Positions 41,210 to 54,134 are shown, numbered from the stretch's first letter. The stretch is DNA of 64,000 nucleotides from FEN-1219 sp963728995 (GCA_963728995.1 CAVSMD010000003.1:124001-188000); one strand, 5' to 3'. Numbers and translations: made by a program. The notes: generated by a model from the sequence alone, not told the origin.

Positions 41210-41890
41210 TCAGTGCAGCGGCAGCGCGCGGCGGGGGCGAACGCCGTTGCCCCGCCGCAGCGCCCACGGTCCGATCGCAGCGCCGAGGGCGGCGGTCACC
41301 GCGATGGGCAGCAGGTGATGCGTGAGGATGTGCTCGGGCACGTACATGCAGCCGAATTGCATCAGCTCCCCCGGGATCGCCGCGGCCGCGGCCCCCGCCA
41401 AGAACCCGGTGACCCGCGGCCTGAGCGGGAACAGCCGCCGCGCGCTCCACAGCATGAGCGCAAGCGCCGGCAAGCTGAACAGCACCACCTGCCAGAAGCA
41501 TTCGTAGCGGCCGCCCAGGCTGGAATAGTAGCTGGGCGGGTAACGCAGCTCGACGACATACACGGCCGTCCATGCCACGAGCGGCACCAGCCACCAGAGC
41601 CAGCGCAACGAACGAGGCTCCCCCGGGATCGCGGAGCGCAGCGCCGCCACGGCCACGCGTGCCGATCGCGAAGGCCGCGAGCACGGTCTCGGCGACGTAC
41701 GGCAGGTGGGCGGCGAAGTCCGCGAGCGCACCGGGCCGCAACGGGGCCGTGCCGAGCGACGATCGCCACGCCATAGACCGTGGCCGCGAGCAGCCAGAGC
41801 GCCGTCGGGACGACGCACGCGTCCCGCGTCTTGCACGGGTCGCAGGTCCTTCACGAGGTCGTCGATCAGCGGTTGATGCGAGTCAGTCAC
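41210..41890 (-). CDS. NrsF-like anti-sigma factor (DUF1109; frameshifted)
   Basis: Polytopic membrane anti-sigma factor of the DUF1109/NrsF family, about 226 residues, with roughly six helices after a short N-terminal cytosolic region (LIDDLVKDLRPV). Two cysteines, in RYECFWQ and QFGCMYVPEH, are 50 residues apart; a conserved Cys pair in Caulobacter NrsF senses metals or oxidants. GTG 41890 overlaps the sigma stop (GTGA). Three frame changes (about 41795, 41765 and 41650) split the N-terminal half. Confidence 0.78.
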   Translation of the reverse strand: MTDSHQPLIDDLVKDLRPVQDAGRVRRPDGALAARGHGLWRGDRRSARPRCGPVRSRTSPPTCRTSPRPCSRPSRSARVAVAALRSAIPGEPRSLRWLWWLVPLVAWTAVYVVELRYPPSYYSSLGGRYECFWQVVLFSLPALALMLWSARRLFPLRPRVTGFLAGAAAAAIPGELMQFGCMYVPEHILTHHLLPIAVTAALGAAIGPWALRRGNGVRPRRALPLH

Positions 41891-42433
41891 TCGTTGCTCC
41901 GTTCTTCGCGAAGCAGCAGCTCGGCGGCCCGTATGGCCCGGCTCACGCGCGACTTCATGGCCGTCTCCGAGATGCCGCTGCGTTCCGCTGCCTCATTGAT
42001 GGAGTAGCCGATGATCTTGGTCAAGGTCAGCGCATCCTTGAACTCGGGCTTGAGCCCCGCCAGGATCTCGCCGGCTTCGATCTCCGTGGCCGGATCGGGC
42101 GCCACCGCTTGCGCATCATCGGCGCCGTCGCGCGCCCGCCGGCTCAGGTAGGAACGACGCAGCAGGTCCACCGTCTTGTTCCGGACGATCGCGAACAGCC
42201 AGGGCCGAAACGGCCGCGAGCGGATCGTAGGTATGCCGCGCGTTGTGAATCGCGATCAGGCATTCCTGAACGCAGTCTTCCGTGAAGAACAACGTGCCGA
42301 ACCGGCTGCGCACATAGGCGGCGATGACCGAGGCCAGCTCGCCGAGCAGCCGCTCATACAGGCGGGAATCGCCCCGATGAGCGGCTGCCATGTACTCGGA
42401 CCAGCGTCGCTCGTCCGCGTCGACGTCTATCAT
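41887..42433 (-). CDS. ECF sigma factor, SigF/NrsF-linked type (one frameshift)
   Basis: About 182 residues. Region 2 has YERLLGELASVIAAYVRSRF, TEDCVQECLIAIHNARHTYD and, after one extra base near 42211, RPFRPWLFAIVRNK. Region 4 is INEAAERSGISETAMKSRVS. Its stop overlaps the NrsF-like start, the classical sigma/anti-sigma coupling. The 547-base span is 3n+1. It begins 37 bases after the beta-propeller gene, so it may autoregulate through the promoter at 43729-43758. Confidence 0.85.
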
Positions 42434-42470
42434 CCAGTCTCCGTCACCGCGAGCCGGCGACGCGCAAGCA

Positions 42471-43689
42471 CTAGAAGTCGCGCGCCGCGATCCCCTGCAC
42501 GCCGGCCGCCGCGGGCAAGCCCCCCTGCGTTTCGACCGGCGTCAGCCCGCCGTCGTTCGGCGAGATCGCGAAACCGCGAGATGCTACCCGAGGCGGCGTC
42601 CAGCGAGTACAGAAAGCCGCCACCATTCGCGAACGTGAGATCGATCGGCGCCCCACCCGGCGTCGCGGCCGCCCCGGCCACGAGCTCGAGATGGCCCGTG
42701 CGCGTCCAGGAGTACAGCCCGAGCGTGCTCGAGCCCGTATTGCTCACGTAGGCGAAGCCGTCGTCGTGCACGGCGATCCAGCACGTCGCCGCCTGCCCGG
42801 TCGGCACGGCGGACGCCGTCGCGATCAGCGGGTCGGCGCCCGCCGGCGGATCGAAGGCGGAGACCGAGCCCGACGCCGCCTCGGCGACCAGCAGCGTCCC
42901 ATAGCGCGTGACGCCGAACGCGAACGGCCCCGCGCCCGGCGTCGTCGTCGACGTGATGGCGCCGCCCGGCACGCCCGCGTCGTCGAGCTGCACCGTCAGC
43001 ACTTCCTGGCCGCCGACGTGCGTCACGACGAGATGTCGAGCCAGCGCGTCGACGCCGACCTGGTTCGGTGCTCCGACCTGATCGAACGGAATCGAGGTGG
43101 CGACCGGCGACAGGTTCAAATCGAGCGTGCCGATCTGCGTGAGGCCGCCGCCATGCCCGATCGCGAACGTCGTCACGACGCCGGAGCCACCGGCATTCAG
43201 CACGTACAACCGGTCCTCGCTCACGGCGAGGCTGACCGGAATGAAGCCGCCGGACGGCACGACCGCGCGCAGCGCAGGCCGGAAGTCGGGCCGATTCGCA
43301 TCGAGCGCCGCGACCGTGTTGTCGCCGGCGTTCACGGCGAACAGCAGGCGCGTGTCGTCGTCGTAGGCGAGCGCGCCTTGTGAACCCAGCGGATCGATCT
43401 CGGCGTTCGCGCTGCCGCCCAGGCCCCCGGTCGACACCGTGCCATGATGCAGGGGCGTCAAACGGCCACGGCGGTCGCGCAAGTACGTGACGATCTCGTT
43501 GCCGGCCGAGGCGTTGGTCATGACATAGACCAGTCCCCCGAGGTCGAAGCGGCCGAAGTGCTTGCCGAGGTAGGCATGGTCGGCGGCCGCGCCATTGGCC
43601 GCCAGCAGTGCGCCGGCGGCCAGCGCAACGGCGAGCACCGCGCGCGCGGTCCGGGCAACCCTTCCTTCGGTTCCAAATGTGGTGCGCAT
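42471..43689 (-). CDS. secreted beta-propeller (lactonase/YVTN-like) protein (one frameshift)
   Basis: About 405 residues with a signal peptide (AVLAVALAAGALLAANGAAA) and about seven blades of the pattern LFAVNAGDNTVAAL, RLYVLNAGGSGVVT, FAYVSNTGSSTLGLY and FLYSLDAASGSISRF. The last blade shifts frame near 42567; with one base removed it reads AISPNDGGLTPVETQGG and ends AARDF at 42471. Similar proteins are annotated as lactonase or 6-phosphogluconolactonase-like; the substrate is unknown. ATG 43689 follows AGGAGA by 8 bases. Confidence 0.82.
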
Positions 43690-43728
43690 GAGCGGAGTCT
43701 CCTTGAAATTGGCGTGATCACACCCACT

Positions 43729-43758
43729 CAATACGCAGCCGCCGCCGCGGAAGTTGCA
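43729..43758 (-). promoter_or_regulatory. ECF-type promoter before the beta-propeller/sigma operon
   Basis: On the minus strand TGCAAC (43758-43753) is followed, 17 bases on, by CGTATTG (43735-43729). ECF promoters typically carry an AAC core in the -35 box and CGT in the -10. It lies 40 bases before the gene. A palindrome GTGATCAC lies between the -10 box and the ATG. Confidence 0.45.
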
Positions 43759-43786
43759 GGCTCCGGAAGAAATTCTCGGCGACGCT

Positions 43787-43816
43787 TTGCGCCGCGGTTT
43801 CGGCGCGGCTTATAGT
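43787..43816 (+). promoter_or_regulatory. uvrA promoter
   Basis: TTGCGC (43787-43792) and TATAGT (43811-43816) with an 18-base spacer, start near 43823, about 36 bases before the ATG. No LexA box was found, unlike E. coli uvrA. Confidence 0.5.
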
Positions 43817-43858
43817 GCCTGTTTGGCCCGGCCGCCCGGCGACCCCATCTACCGACCC

Positions 43859-46723
<2,865 letters not shown>

Positions 46724-46871
46724 GACACGCCGTCGCGGGCGCCTGCTCGTGCGCCCGGTTCCTCTTATCCGCGGGTGTCGCCGCTAGGCGACGGTGCATT
46801 CGCCGCGCCAGGTTGCGATGGGCGAGCATCGGTCGCTAGCATTCGGTCCATCGCTCGACGGAACGGAACCC

Positions 46872-48044
46872 ATGCGCCAAGGACAGCGGCATCGGAAGGT
46901 CATTTGCGCGTGGGCCGCGCTCGCGTTCGTGTGCGGCGCCGCGGCGCAAGACGCGCCCGACGACGCGACGGGCACTGCACCGCTCGCCCCGAATCCGCCC
47001 GTCGGTCCGCCCGAGCCCGAGGCGGGCACGCCGGTCGCAACCCCGAGCGACGAGATAGAGACTGGCGTGCTCGTGAACGACGACATCCTCGCGATGACGA
47101 GGGCGGGGTTCTCCGAGACGACCATCCTCGCGGCCATTGCCGCGAACGACACCGACTTCGACGTTGCGGCTCGCGCGCTCGTCGCGCTCAAGGTCGCGGG
47201 CGTGGCGGAGGCGGTCATCGACGAGATGCTCACGACGGAGGCCGCGAAGAAGGCGACGGCCGAGACCGATGCGCCGTCGTCCCCGTCGCAGGCCGATTTC
47301 GCTCGGCTCTCGGCCACGATCGAGCAGCTCGCGGCGAAGCAGGACGAGGCCGCGGCGGCGCGGCGCGCGCCCGAGGCCCCGCCCAATGCGGATCCCACGC
47401 CACACGCCTGGGTGCTGAACGGTGGCGAGCGAATGCCGCTGCCGCCAACGATCGCCCAGGTAGCGTTCACGGACGACAAGAGCACCGTGCGGCTCAAGAC
47501 GCTCCAGAGCCTGGCGGGCAAGGCGCTCGTGTTCGTGAATCCGGCGGTCGGCGGCATCGCCACGACGCTCGGCGGCCTGTTCCATCCGGGCAGCCAGGAA
47601 CACACCGCGATCTGGGCGCTCACGGGCACCGCAGCACCCCGCGACATTGGCACCGCTCCGAAGTTCGAGGTCGAGTTCGGCCACATCCCCGGCGTCGACC
47701 CCGACGAGTATCAGCCGGCGATCGTTCGGCTGGTTCCCACCAAGGACAACTATCGCCTCATCGCGGCCGCCAAGACCACGCGCGACAAATCCGACTCCCT
47801 GCCCGACGGCCCGATCATCGAGGAGCCGGTGGTGACGCAGCTCCGACAGCTCGGTCGCGGCCACTATCGAGCAGCCGCCTCGATGTTGCCGAGCGGCGAG
47901 TACGCGCTGGTGCTGCGGCCGATCGAGAAGGACAACGGCGGCCGACGCCGGCGCCGCAAGAACGAGGCGTCGCTCGGCGAGCTGCTCGGCGGGGGCACGA
48001 CGCAGATTCTCTATTTCACCTGGGATTTCGGCGTCTCGGGATGA
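46872..48044 (+). CDS. exported hypothetical protein
   Basis: 390 residues, signal peptide ending near CGAAAQDA. A proline- and glutamate-rich stretch (25-60) follows. Then a helical part with MTRAGFSETTILAAIA and VALKVAGVAEAVIDEML, resembling the repeated motif seen in other exported proteins, and a coiled segment. The C-terminal 200 residues form a beta-rich domain (LPPTIAQVAFTDDK, EFGHIPGVDPDEYQPAIVRL, GEYALVLRPIEKD). No family named. RBS is weak. It stands alone between uvrA and DUF3617. Confidence 0.68.
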   Translation: MRQGQRHRKVICAWAALAFVCGAAAQDAPDDATGTAPLAPNPPVGPPEPEAGTPVATPSDEIETGVLVNDDILAMTRAGFSETTILAAIAANDTDFDVAARALVALKVAGVAEAVIDEMLTTEAAKKATAETDAPSSPSQADFARLSATIEQLAAKQDEAAAARRAPEAPPNADPTPHAWVLNGGERMPLPPTIAQVAFTDDKSTVRLKTLQSLAGKALVFVNPAVGGIATTLGGLFHPGSQEHTAIWALTGTAAPRDIGTAPKFEVEFGHIPGVDPDEYQPAIVRLVPTKDNYRLIAAAKTTRDKSDSLPDGPIIEEPVVTQLRQLGRGHYRAAASMLPSGEYALVLRPIEKDNGGRRRRRKNEASLGELLGGGTTQILYFTWDFGVSG

Positions 48045-48222
48045 GCTCACGGAGCCGTAGCCGAAATTCGCAGATCCCGAGTCCCGGTCCTGCTAGGTGG
48101 TGGTCGGCGCAGCCGGCAACAGCGCCAGGGATCGGCCCCGGCTGCGCTCTGACGCCGGCGCCGAGCGATAACACCCCGCGCCCGCGATCAACGAGCAAAC
48201 ATCCGGCTCATGACGGAGTTAC
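48045..48222. other. intergenic gap between convergent genes
   Basis: 178 bases between the exported protein and the DUF3617 gene, which converge. GC-rich with partial complementarity (GGTCGGCGCAGCCGG against CCCCGGCTGCGC), which may form a hairpin terminator, but no T-run is visible. No ORF with coding character seen. Confidence 0.4.
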
Positions 48223-48654
48223 TTATTGAGGATGGTCGCAATCGCCGACGCGCTTGCCTTCGAGCTGAATCGTCATGGCGAAGCCGTCACCCATGAGCTT
48301 GATCGTGCCCTTGTAGTGATCGGCGCTGTCGCGCGTGACTTCGCCTTGACCCGTCATCGATTGTTGCCCGGTGCACGTCGTGGTCCAGGTGACCGTGCTT
48401 CCCGACTGCGCAAAGGCCGAGCTGGTGCACCCTTCGCGGTTGCCGCCGGGTGGCTGCGTCCATTCCTTGGCCGCGCATACCTGCATCGTGTTGGCCGGCA
48501 TCTTCATCGGCATGCCTTCCATCGTCATCTGCTGGGTCACTTCCCAGAGATCGCCGGCCGCCTGCGCGCGGGCGGTCGGCGCTTGTGCAAGCAGTGGCAT
48601 GAGCGCCGTGCTGACGAGTGCCGCCAACGCGCGGCACATTACGGACTTTGTCAT
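48223..48654 (-). CDS. DUF3617 periplasmic protein
   Basis: 143 residues with a signal peptide (MTKSVMCRALAALVSTALMP). The DUF3617 pattern is clear: DLWEVTQQMTMEGMPMKMP, MQVCAAKEW, REGCTSSAF, TWTTTCTGQQSMTGQGEV and GDCDHPQ at the end, with four conserved cysteines probably forming two disulphides. Function unknown. ATG 48654 has AAGGAG 7 bases before it. Confidence 0.85.
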   Translation of the reverse strand: MTKSVMCRALAALVSTALMPLLAQAPTARAQAAGDLWEVTQQMTMEGMPMKMPANTMQVCAAKEWTQPPGGNREGCTSSAFAQSGSTVTWTTTCTGQQSMTGQGEVTRDSADHYKGTIKLMGDGFAMTIQLEGKRVGDCDHPQ

Positions 48655-49028
48655 TGCGAAACTCCTTGATGGGTAAACGACGAGACGCACGCGCTCCCGC
48701 GCCGTGTCGGGCGCGCGAGCTCGCGAATGCAGAAGACAAGGATGGGAGACTCGAGCGTCGTATGACGGTCGCTTATTCTTGTTATGACCGACGCCGCAAC
48801 GGCGCAGCCGTGGCGCGAGACGCTCAAACAGACTGCTCCCAAACAGGCTGAACGACTCTGCGGCCGAGTATAGGGTGGCCGCGAGACAACCACCATAGCG
48901 GCACCACGGACGAGCGATGAGCGCTGCGCGTGGCCGATCGCGCCGGCAGCCAGTTTCGTGCACGGCGAGACGCTGAGCGCCGATGGCGGTATTCTCCTGC
49001 GCTGACCGACCTTGGGGGGACGAATCCA
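48655..49028. other. 374-bp divergent intergenic region
   Basis: Lies between the divergent DUF3617 and sugar dehydrogenase genes, so it must hold both promoters. A TATAGG (48869-48874) could be a -10 box for the plus-strand gene; its -35 is poor. A local AT-rich stretch (about 48770-48790) is the likeliest control zone. No ORF, hairpin or repeat of note. Confidence 0.35.
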
Positions 49029-50255
49029 ATGCAGAATCGCGCGCAGTCGCGGCGCAGCTTCCGCGTCGTGTGTCTCGGCCTGTCGATGGCGCTGGCGGCG
49101 AGCGCCGCGCTGGCCCAGCAAAAGGTGCCGCTGCGCAACGGCATTCCGGTCGCGCCGAGCGGCCTTGCGATTCCCCCACTCCCCGACCAGCCCGTCTACT
49201 ACAAGACGGCCGAGGGTCAGGACATCCGCGTCGTCGTGCTCACGCGCGGGCTCCAGCGTCCCTGGAGCCTCGCGTTCCTGCCGGGCGGCGATATGCTCGT
49301 GACGGAACGCGGCGGCCGACTGCGCCTCGTGCACGGCAGCGGCGAGCTCGTGGCCGAGCCGGTCGCCGGCACACCGAAGGTCGTCGCCGCCGGGCTCGCG
49401 GGCCTCGGCGACGTGGTGCTGCATCCGAAGTTCGATTCGAATCACTTCGTCTATTTGAGCTACAACAAGCCGGGGGCGAACGATGGGCCGACGATGCTGG
49501 CCATCGCCCGCGGCGTGTGGAACGGCAGCGCACTCACCCGCGTCGAGGACGTCTTCGTGTCCGAGCCCGGCACGACCGGCCGCGCGCGCATGGCGTTTGG
49601 CCCCGACGGCATGCTGTACGTCGCGACGTCCGGCGGCGACGCGCAAGATCCGAACACACTCGACGGCAAAGTCCTGCGGCTGACGGACACCGGCGGAGTG
49701 CCGAAGGACAACCCGTTCGCCGGCCAGCCGGGCCATCGGCCCGAGCTCTACACGCTGGGCCATCGCAGCACGCTCGGGCTGGCGTTTCGCCCCGGCACGA
49801 ACGAGCTCTGGCAGAACGAGAACGGCCCGAACGGCGGCGACGAGCTGAACCTGCTGAAGCCCGGTGCCAACTACGGCTGGCCGCTCGTGAGCCTCGGCCG
49901 CACGTATCCCGGGCCCTGGCAATCGAAAGGTTTCTCGCGCGACGGGTTCGAGGACCCGATCGTCTACTGGACGCCCGCCATCGCCGTCTCGGGGCTCGCG
50001 TTCTACACGGGCAACAAGCTGCCGAAATGGAAAGGCGACGTGTTCGTCGGCGGCATGCGCACCGGCGAGGTGCCCGGCACGGGACACCTCGAGCGCATCC
50101 TGTTCAACGAGAACATGGAGGAGCTGCGCCGGGAGTCGCTACTCACGGAGCTGCGCCAGCGCATTCGCGACGTGCGCATGGGCCCCGACGAGCTGCTGTA
50201 CCTGCTGACCGACGAGGACAAGGGCGCGATTCTGCGGATCGAGCCGGCGAGCTGA
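49029..50255 (+). CDS. PQQ-dependent sugar dehydrogenase-like beta-propeller
   Basis: 408 residues, glucose/sorbosone dehydrogenase family, periplasmic with a signal peptide cut near ASAALAQQ. Typical blocks: LQRPWSLAFLPGGDMLVTER, GLGDVVLHPKFDSNHFVYLSY, ARMAFGPDGMLYVATSGG, NGPNGGDELNLLKPGANYGWP and DPIVYWTPAIAVSGLAFY. E. coli YliI is a characterised aldose sugar dehydrogenase of this family; the substrate here is unknown. Start 49029 lies 9 bases after a G-run. Confidence 0.88.
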   Translation: MQNRAQSRRSFRVVCLGLSMALAASAALAQQKVPLRNGIPVAPSGLAIPPLPDQPVYYKTAEGQDIRVVVLTRGLQRPWSLAFLPGGDMLVTERGGRLRLVHGSGELVAEPVAGTPKVVAAGLAGLGDVVLHPKFDSNHFVYLSYNKPGANDGPTMLAIARGVWNGSALTRVEDVFVSEPGTTGRARMAFGPDGMLYVATSGGDAQDPNTLDGKVLRLTDTGGVPKDNPFAGQPGHRPELYTLGHRSTLGLAFRPGTNELWQNENGPNGGDELNLLKPGANYGWPLVSLGRTYPGPWQSKGFSRDGFEDPIVYWTPAIAVSGLAFYTGNKLPKWKGDVFVGGMRTGEVPGTGHLERILFNENMEELRRESLLTELRQRIRDVRMGPDELLYLLTDEDKGAILRIEPAS

Positions 50256-50346
50256 CGCGCGCCAGGCGCCCGCTATCTTCTTGGCACGGCGGCGGAGTAG
50301 ACTCGGGCCGCCTGCACCCTGGGGCGTTGGCACTCCGGAGAAACAC

Positions 50347-50949
50347 ATGCGTGCGATTCTGCTCGTTGCGTTCGTGTTCACCACCTCCCTGGCCGTCGCG
50401 CAAAAGTCCGACGATCTCGGCAAGCGAGCCAAGGCGAGCCACGAGCAGTTGCTCGCGGCGCAAACCGATGGCGCGGCAAACGCTGCGCATCCCGGCGACG
50501 AAGAAATGACCTGCGAGGCGCTGCAAACCGAGGTCATGGCGATCACCCAAAATCCGCAGATGCTCGCGTCCGTGCAAGCACGAGGCGCGGACGCCCAGGC
50601 GCAGCTCGACCAAATCAATCAAGCCGAGCAGGAAGCGCGCGGCGCCGTTCGCAAGGGAATCTTTCGCTCGGCGGTGCAAGGCGCCGCAACGTCGGCAGTG
50701 CCGATCTTCGGCCGAGGAGCGGCGCGAGCACAGCAAGCCGCGCAGGCCGCACAGAACGCGCAGGCGCAAGTGCAGGCCGAGAAGAACATCCAGTCCGCGC
50801 TCGCACAGGGCGACGAGCTTGCCGCCAACGTCGGACCCATGATGCGCGCCCAGCATTTGCTGGAGCTCGCGAAAGCGCATAAGTGCGAGTGGCTGCAAGA
50901 GCCCCCGGGCGGCGAGACGCCTTCAGCGCCGGCCCCGCAAGGCAAGTAG
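50347..50949 (+). CDS. exported alanine-rich helical protein
   Basis: 200 residues: signal peptide MRAILLVAFVFTTSLAVAQ, then a helical, Ala/Gln-rich body (AQQAAQAAQNAQAQVQAEKN) and a C-terminal HKCEWLQEPPGG. One Cys in EMTCEALQ and one in HKCEW could pair. I recall similar proteins only as hypothetical. Same strand as the sugar dehydrogenase, 91 bases after it. Confidence 0.62.
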   Translation: MRAILLVAFVFTTSLAVAQKSDDLGKRAKASHEQLLAAQTDGAANAAHPGDEEMTCEALQTEVMAITQNPQMLASVQARGADAQAQLDQINQAEQEARGAVRKGIFRSAVQGAATSAVPIFGRGAARAQQAAQAAQNAQAQVQAEKNIQSALAQGDELAANVGPMMRAQHLLELAKAHKCEWLQEPPGGETPSAPAPQGK

Positions 50950-51027
50950 CGCCCTCGGAAGCGAGCTCTCGCGAGCGCGAGCGGTCGAGGTCCCGCGAGT
51001 CTGCGTCGGAGCGGTTGAGCCAAGCCG

Positions 51028-51321
51028 TCAGCTCGAGCGACGCTGGCGGCGCACGCCGATCCGCCGCACGACCTCGGCGGGCACACGGTAGAAATCGAAA
51101 AAGTATTTCGCATCGCGCAACCCGCACGCTTCGCGCTGCACCACGAAGCACGTCACCGCGTCCACGAGCTCCCACGTGACGTCCTCGCGACGCGCCGCAG
51201 CGCGCGGCTCGTGCCCGCCGCCGGGCGCGCGATACGCATCGAGCGCCGCGAGGAGCCGGCGCTCCGTACGAGCCAGCGCGTCGGCTTTCTCTTCCATGAT
51301 CTCGCGTTGAATGGCGTGCAT
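51028..51321 (-). CDS. small conserved protein, possibly DUF6665
   Basis: 97 residues from ATG 51321 (MHAIQREIMEEKADALAR). Helical N-terminus, then TWELVDAVTCFVVQREACGL, RDAKYFFDFYRVPAEVVRRIG. The FxVQRExCGLRD signature resembles what I remember of DUF6665, unverified. A longer frame extends to 51408, but the shorter start matches the family. No function known. Confidence 0.6.
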   Translation of the reverse strand: MHAIQREIMEEKADALARTERRLLAALDAYRAPGGGHEPRAAARREDVTWELVDAVTCFVVQREACGLRDAKYFFDFYRVPAEVVRRIGVRRQRRSS

Positions 51322-51621
51322 CGTGCCGTACCCCGGGAGTCCGCGTCGGAGCTTCGATTTTACCGACTGCCCAACGCCTGGCGAAGGCCCGCGCGAGCCC
51401 GCGGGCAACGCCCGCCGAGACGGCGTTCGCGCCCGCCGCCGCGACTGCTCGCCTGGCGTCCCGGGCGCGGGACGCCAAGCGCGAATACGGGACGCGCGGG
51501 CACCCTCGCGAGCGGGCCGTGGCCGGCCGGCGGGCCAAGCGCATCAAGGCCTTAGCGGGACGCGTCGCGCTTGGCACGAGTCGCGCATTAGCCGCGCAGG
51601 CGCGCAATTCAGAGGTGGCCC
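51322..51621. other. 300-bp divergent intergenic region with hairpin
   Basis: Between the small gene (minus) and the second ADOP permease (plus). Contains the hairpin at 51454-51477. Small plus-strand open frames are present, but they are GC-skewed shadows without RBS. No clear promoter boxes. Confidence 0.35.
51454..51477. repeat. 9-bp perfect hairpin
   Basis: TGGCGTCCC (51454-51462) and GGGACGCCA (51469-51477) with a 6-base loop in the gap before the ADOP permease. No T-run follows, so it is not a standard terminator. Confidence 0.5.
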
Positions 51622-54071
51622 ATGCTGCACAACCTCCCCAACGATCTGCGCTATGCGCTGCGCTCGCTGAGCCGCGCGCCCGGCTTCGCCGCCGCGGCCA
51701 TCGTCACGATCGCGCTCGGCGTCGGCGTGAACAGCGGTATCTTCTCCGTCATCAACGGCGTGCTGTTCCGCAACATCCCCGCCCCCGATGCACGGGAGCT
51801 CGTGTCGATCTACCAGACGATCGACGGCGTGCCGGAGCGCGAGAACGCGCTCGCGGGCCTCGCCACGACGGCGGAGTTTCGAGCCTACCGCGACGGCGCG
51901 ACAGGCTCCGCGGCCCTCGCCGGGCATTCGAATACGATCGGAGCGCTGCTGGGCGGCGAGGCGCCCCGGCAAACGGCGGGGCTGCTCGTCACGTGCGCCT
52001 ACTTCGACGTGCTCGACCAGCCGCCGGCACTCGGTCGCGCGCCCACCGAGCGGGACTGCCGCAGCGGCGCGGACCCCGTCGTCGTGCTGGGGCACGAGAT
52101 CTGGGTGAGCACGTTCGGCGCGGATCCGACCGTGGTCGGCCGCACGATCGAGCTCGGCCGCCAATCGTTCACCGTCGTCGGCGTCGCGCGCGAAGGCACG
52201 TACGGCGGCATGTTCCGGCCCGCGTTCTTCGCACCGATCGCGACGCAGCCGCTGCTGCTGCCGAGCGCGAACAGTTACGCCAACGATCGAGTCGGTTGGT
52301 TGTACCTGCTCGGCCGCCGCGCCGCGGGGGTCACCATCGACCAGGTTCGCGCCCAGCTCGGCGTCGTCGCCGCGGATATCGACCGACAGGAGGCCGGCCG
52401 CTCGACGACGCTGAGCGTCGAGCGCGCGAAGCCGTTGACGGTGCCACCGTTCGCGCGCGGCGCGGCTTTGGGCGCCGGCGCAGTCGTCCTGACCGCGTTC
52501 GCGCTCATCCTGCTGATCGCCTGCGCGAACGTTGCGAATCTGATGCTGGCGCGCGGCGCGGCGCGCAGCCGCGAGATCGCCGTGCGCCTGTCACTCGGCG
52601 CGAGCCGCGCGCTCGTGATTCGGCAGCTGCTGATCGAGAGCCTGTTGCTCGCAATCGCCGGCGGAACGCTCGGCTCGCTGCTCGCGCTCGGCTCGTTCAG
52701 GACATTGCTCGCGCTCGCGCTGCCGACGATCACGCCCGTGGGCCTGCCGCCGCTCGGGCTCGACGTGAGCCCCGACTTTCGCGTGCTCGCCAGCACGGTG
52801 GCGCTCACGTTCGGGACCGGCGTGCTGTTCGGCTTGGCGCCGGCGTTGCAGGCGTCGAAGGCGGATCTGCACTCGGTCATGAAACAGGACTCGCACGGCG
52901 GCGGGAACCGCCGCGGTGGCCGGCTGCAAGGGATGCTGGTCGGCGCGCAGGTCGCGCTGTGCATGGTGCTGATGATCGGCGCGGGGCTGCTGCTGCGCGG
53001 GCCTGCAGGCCGCGCACACGGCCGACCCCGGCTTCGACTACCGCGACGTCACCGTACTCTCCTACGATTACGTCTCGGACACGGGCCACGCGCCGGATTC
53101 TTCGTTCTGGCCACGGCTGCAAGCCGAAATCGCGGCGCTGCCGGGCGTCGAGGCCACGGCCTACGTCATGCGCGATCCCGTGGGCGAGGATTACGTGACC
53201 GGCGCCGTGCGCCTGCCGGGCGCCGGCGACGACGACGTGCGCACCGCCGAGCTGAACTTTGTCAGCCCCGGCTACTTCTCGGTGCTGGGGCTGCCGATGC
53301 TGCTCGGCCGCACGTTCGCGGAGAACGAGCTCGACGGCAGATTCGAGCGTCGCCATCGTGAGCGCAACGACGGCACGCAATCTATGGCCGGACGGCGACG
53401 CGATCGGCCGCACGCTGCTGTGGCGCAGGCCACGCGCCAACGAGGTCGAGCTGCGGATCGTCGGCGTCGCGAAGGACGCGGAAGTGCGCTCGCTGGGACA
53501 GATCGACCCGTACTACGTCTATCTGCCTGCGCGGGTCGGCGAGAAATTGCTGGTGAAGAGCCGCGCGGATTTCGCGACGACGGCTGCCGGCATTCGCGCC
53601 GTGGTGCGTGCGCTCGATCCGGGCCTGCCGGCCCCGCTGTATCCGCTCGAGGCGAACCTCGAGCGCTGGCGCAACGTGTCGGGCATCGTGACGACGCTCG
53701 CCGCGGCGCTCGGCGTGCTCGCGCTCGTGCTCGCCGCCGTCGGCGTCTACGGCGTCGTGGCGCACTTCGTAGGCCAGCGCGTTCGCGAGATCGGCATCCG
53801 CGTCGCGCTCGGCGCGGAAGCGCCGAAGGTGCTGGGCTTGATCCTGCGCCAAACGATGCGCCCGGTGGTTGCCGGGGCCGCCCTCGGTATCGCCGGCGGC
53901 GTCGCGGCGTCCGGGATCTTGTCGAGCATGCTGTTCGGCGTGAGCCCGGTCGACGCGCTCGCGCTGGTAGGCTCCGCCTCGTTCGTGCTGTGCGTGGCGC
54001 TCCTGAGCGGCGGCGCCGTCGCGCGCCGCGCGGCGCGCGTCGACCCGATGGTCGTGCTGCGGCACGAGTGA
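51622..54071 (+). CDS. second ADOP-type orphan permease (two frameshifts)
   Basis: About 815 residues, same architecture as the permease at 37747-40212. First half: DLRYALRSLSRAPGFAAAAI, TIALGVGVNSGIFSVINGVL, ACANVANLMLARGAARSREIA. Second half: FVSPGYFSVLGLPMLLGRTF, GVYGVVAHFVGQRVREIGIR and ARVDPMVVLRHE at the end. Frame changes near 53000 and 53340 (span 3n+2, so two insertions). No ATPase is adjacent. GAGGTGG stands 6 bases before the ATG. The two permeases are diverged paralogues, not recent copies. Confidence 0.86.
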
Positions 54072-54101
54072 GCCGGGCGATCGGCGTCGATCGGCGCCGG
54101 C
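54072..54101. terminator. hairpin between convergent genes
   Basis: Nested stem directly after the ADOP stop: GCCGG/CCGGC (54072-54076, 54097-54101) enclosing CGATCG/CGATCG (54078-54083, 54088-54093). It lies between the convergent permease and YCII genes. No T-run, so Rho-independent termination is uncertain. Confidence 0.45.
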
Positions 54102-54134
54102 TCCTCGATGCACGCGCTGGCTGCCGGCCCCCGT

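Noticed and set aside
43713..43720. GTGATCAC palindrome before the beta-propeller gene as a CRP site
   Set aside because: The half-sites are adjacent instead of six bases apart, so it does not match the CRP consensus.
51211..51670. Plus-strand open frames before the second ADOP permease
   Set aside because: They lack RBS and domain content, and overlap the better supported minus-strand gene.
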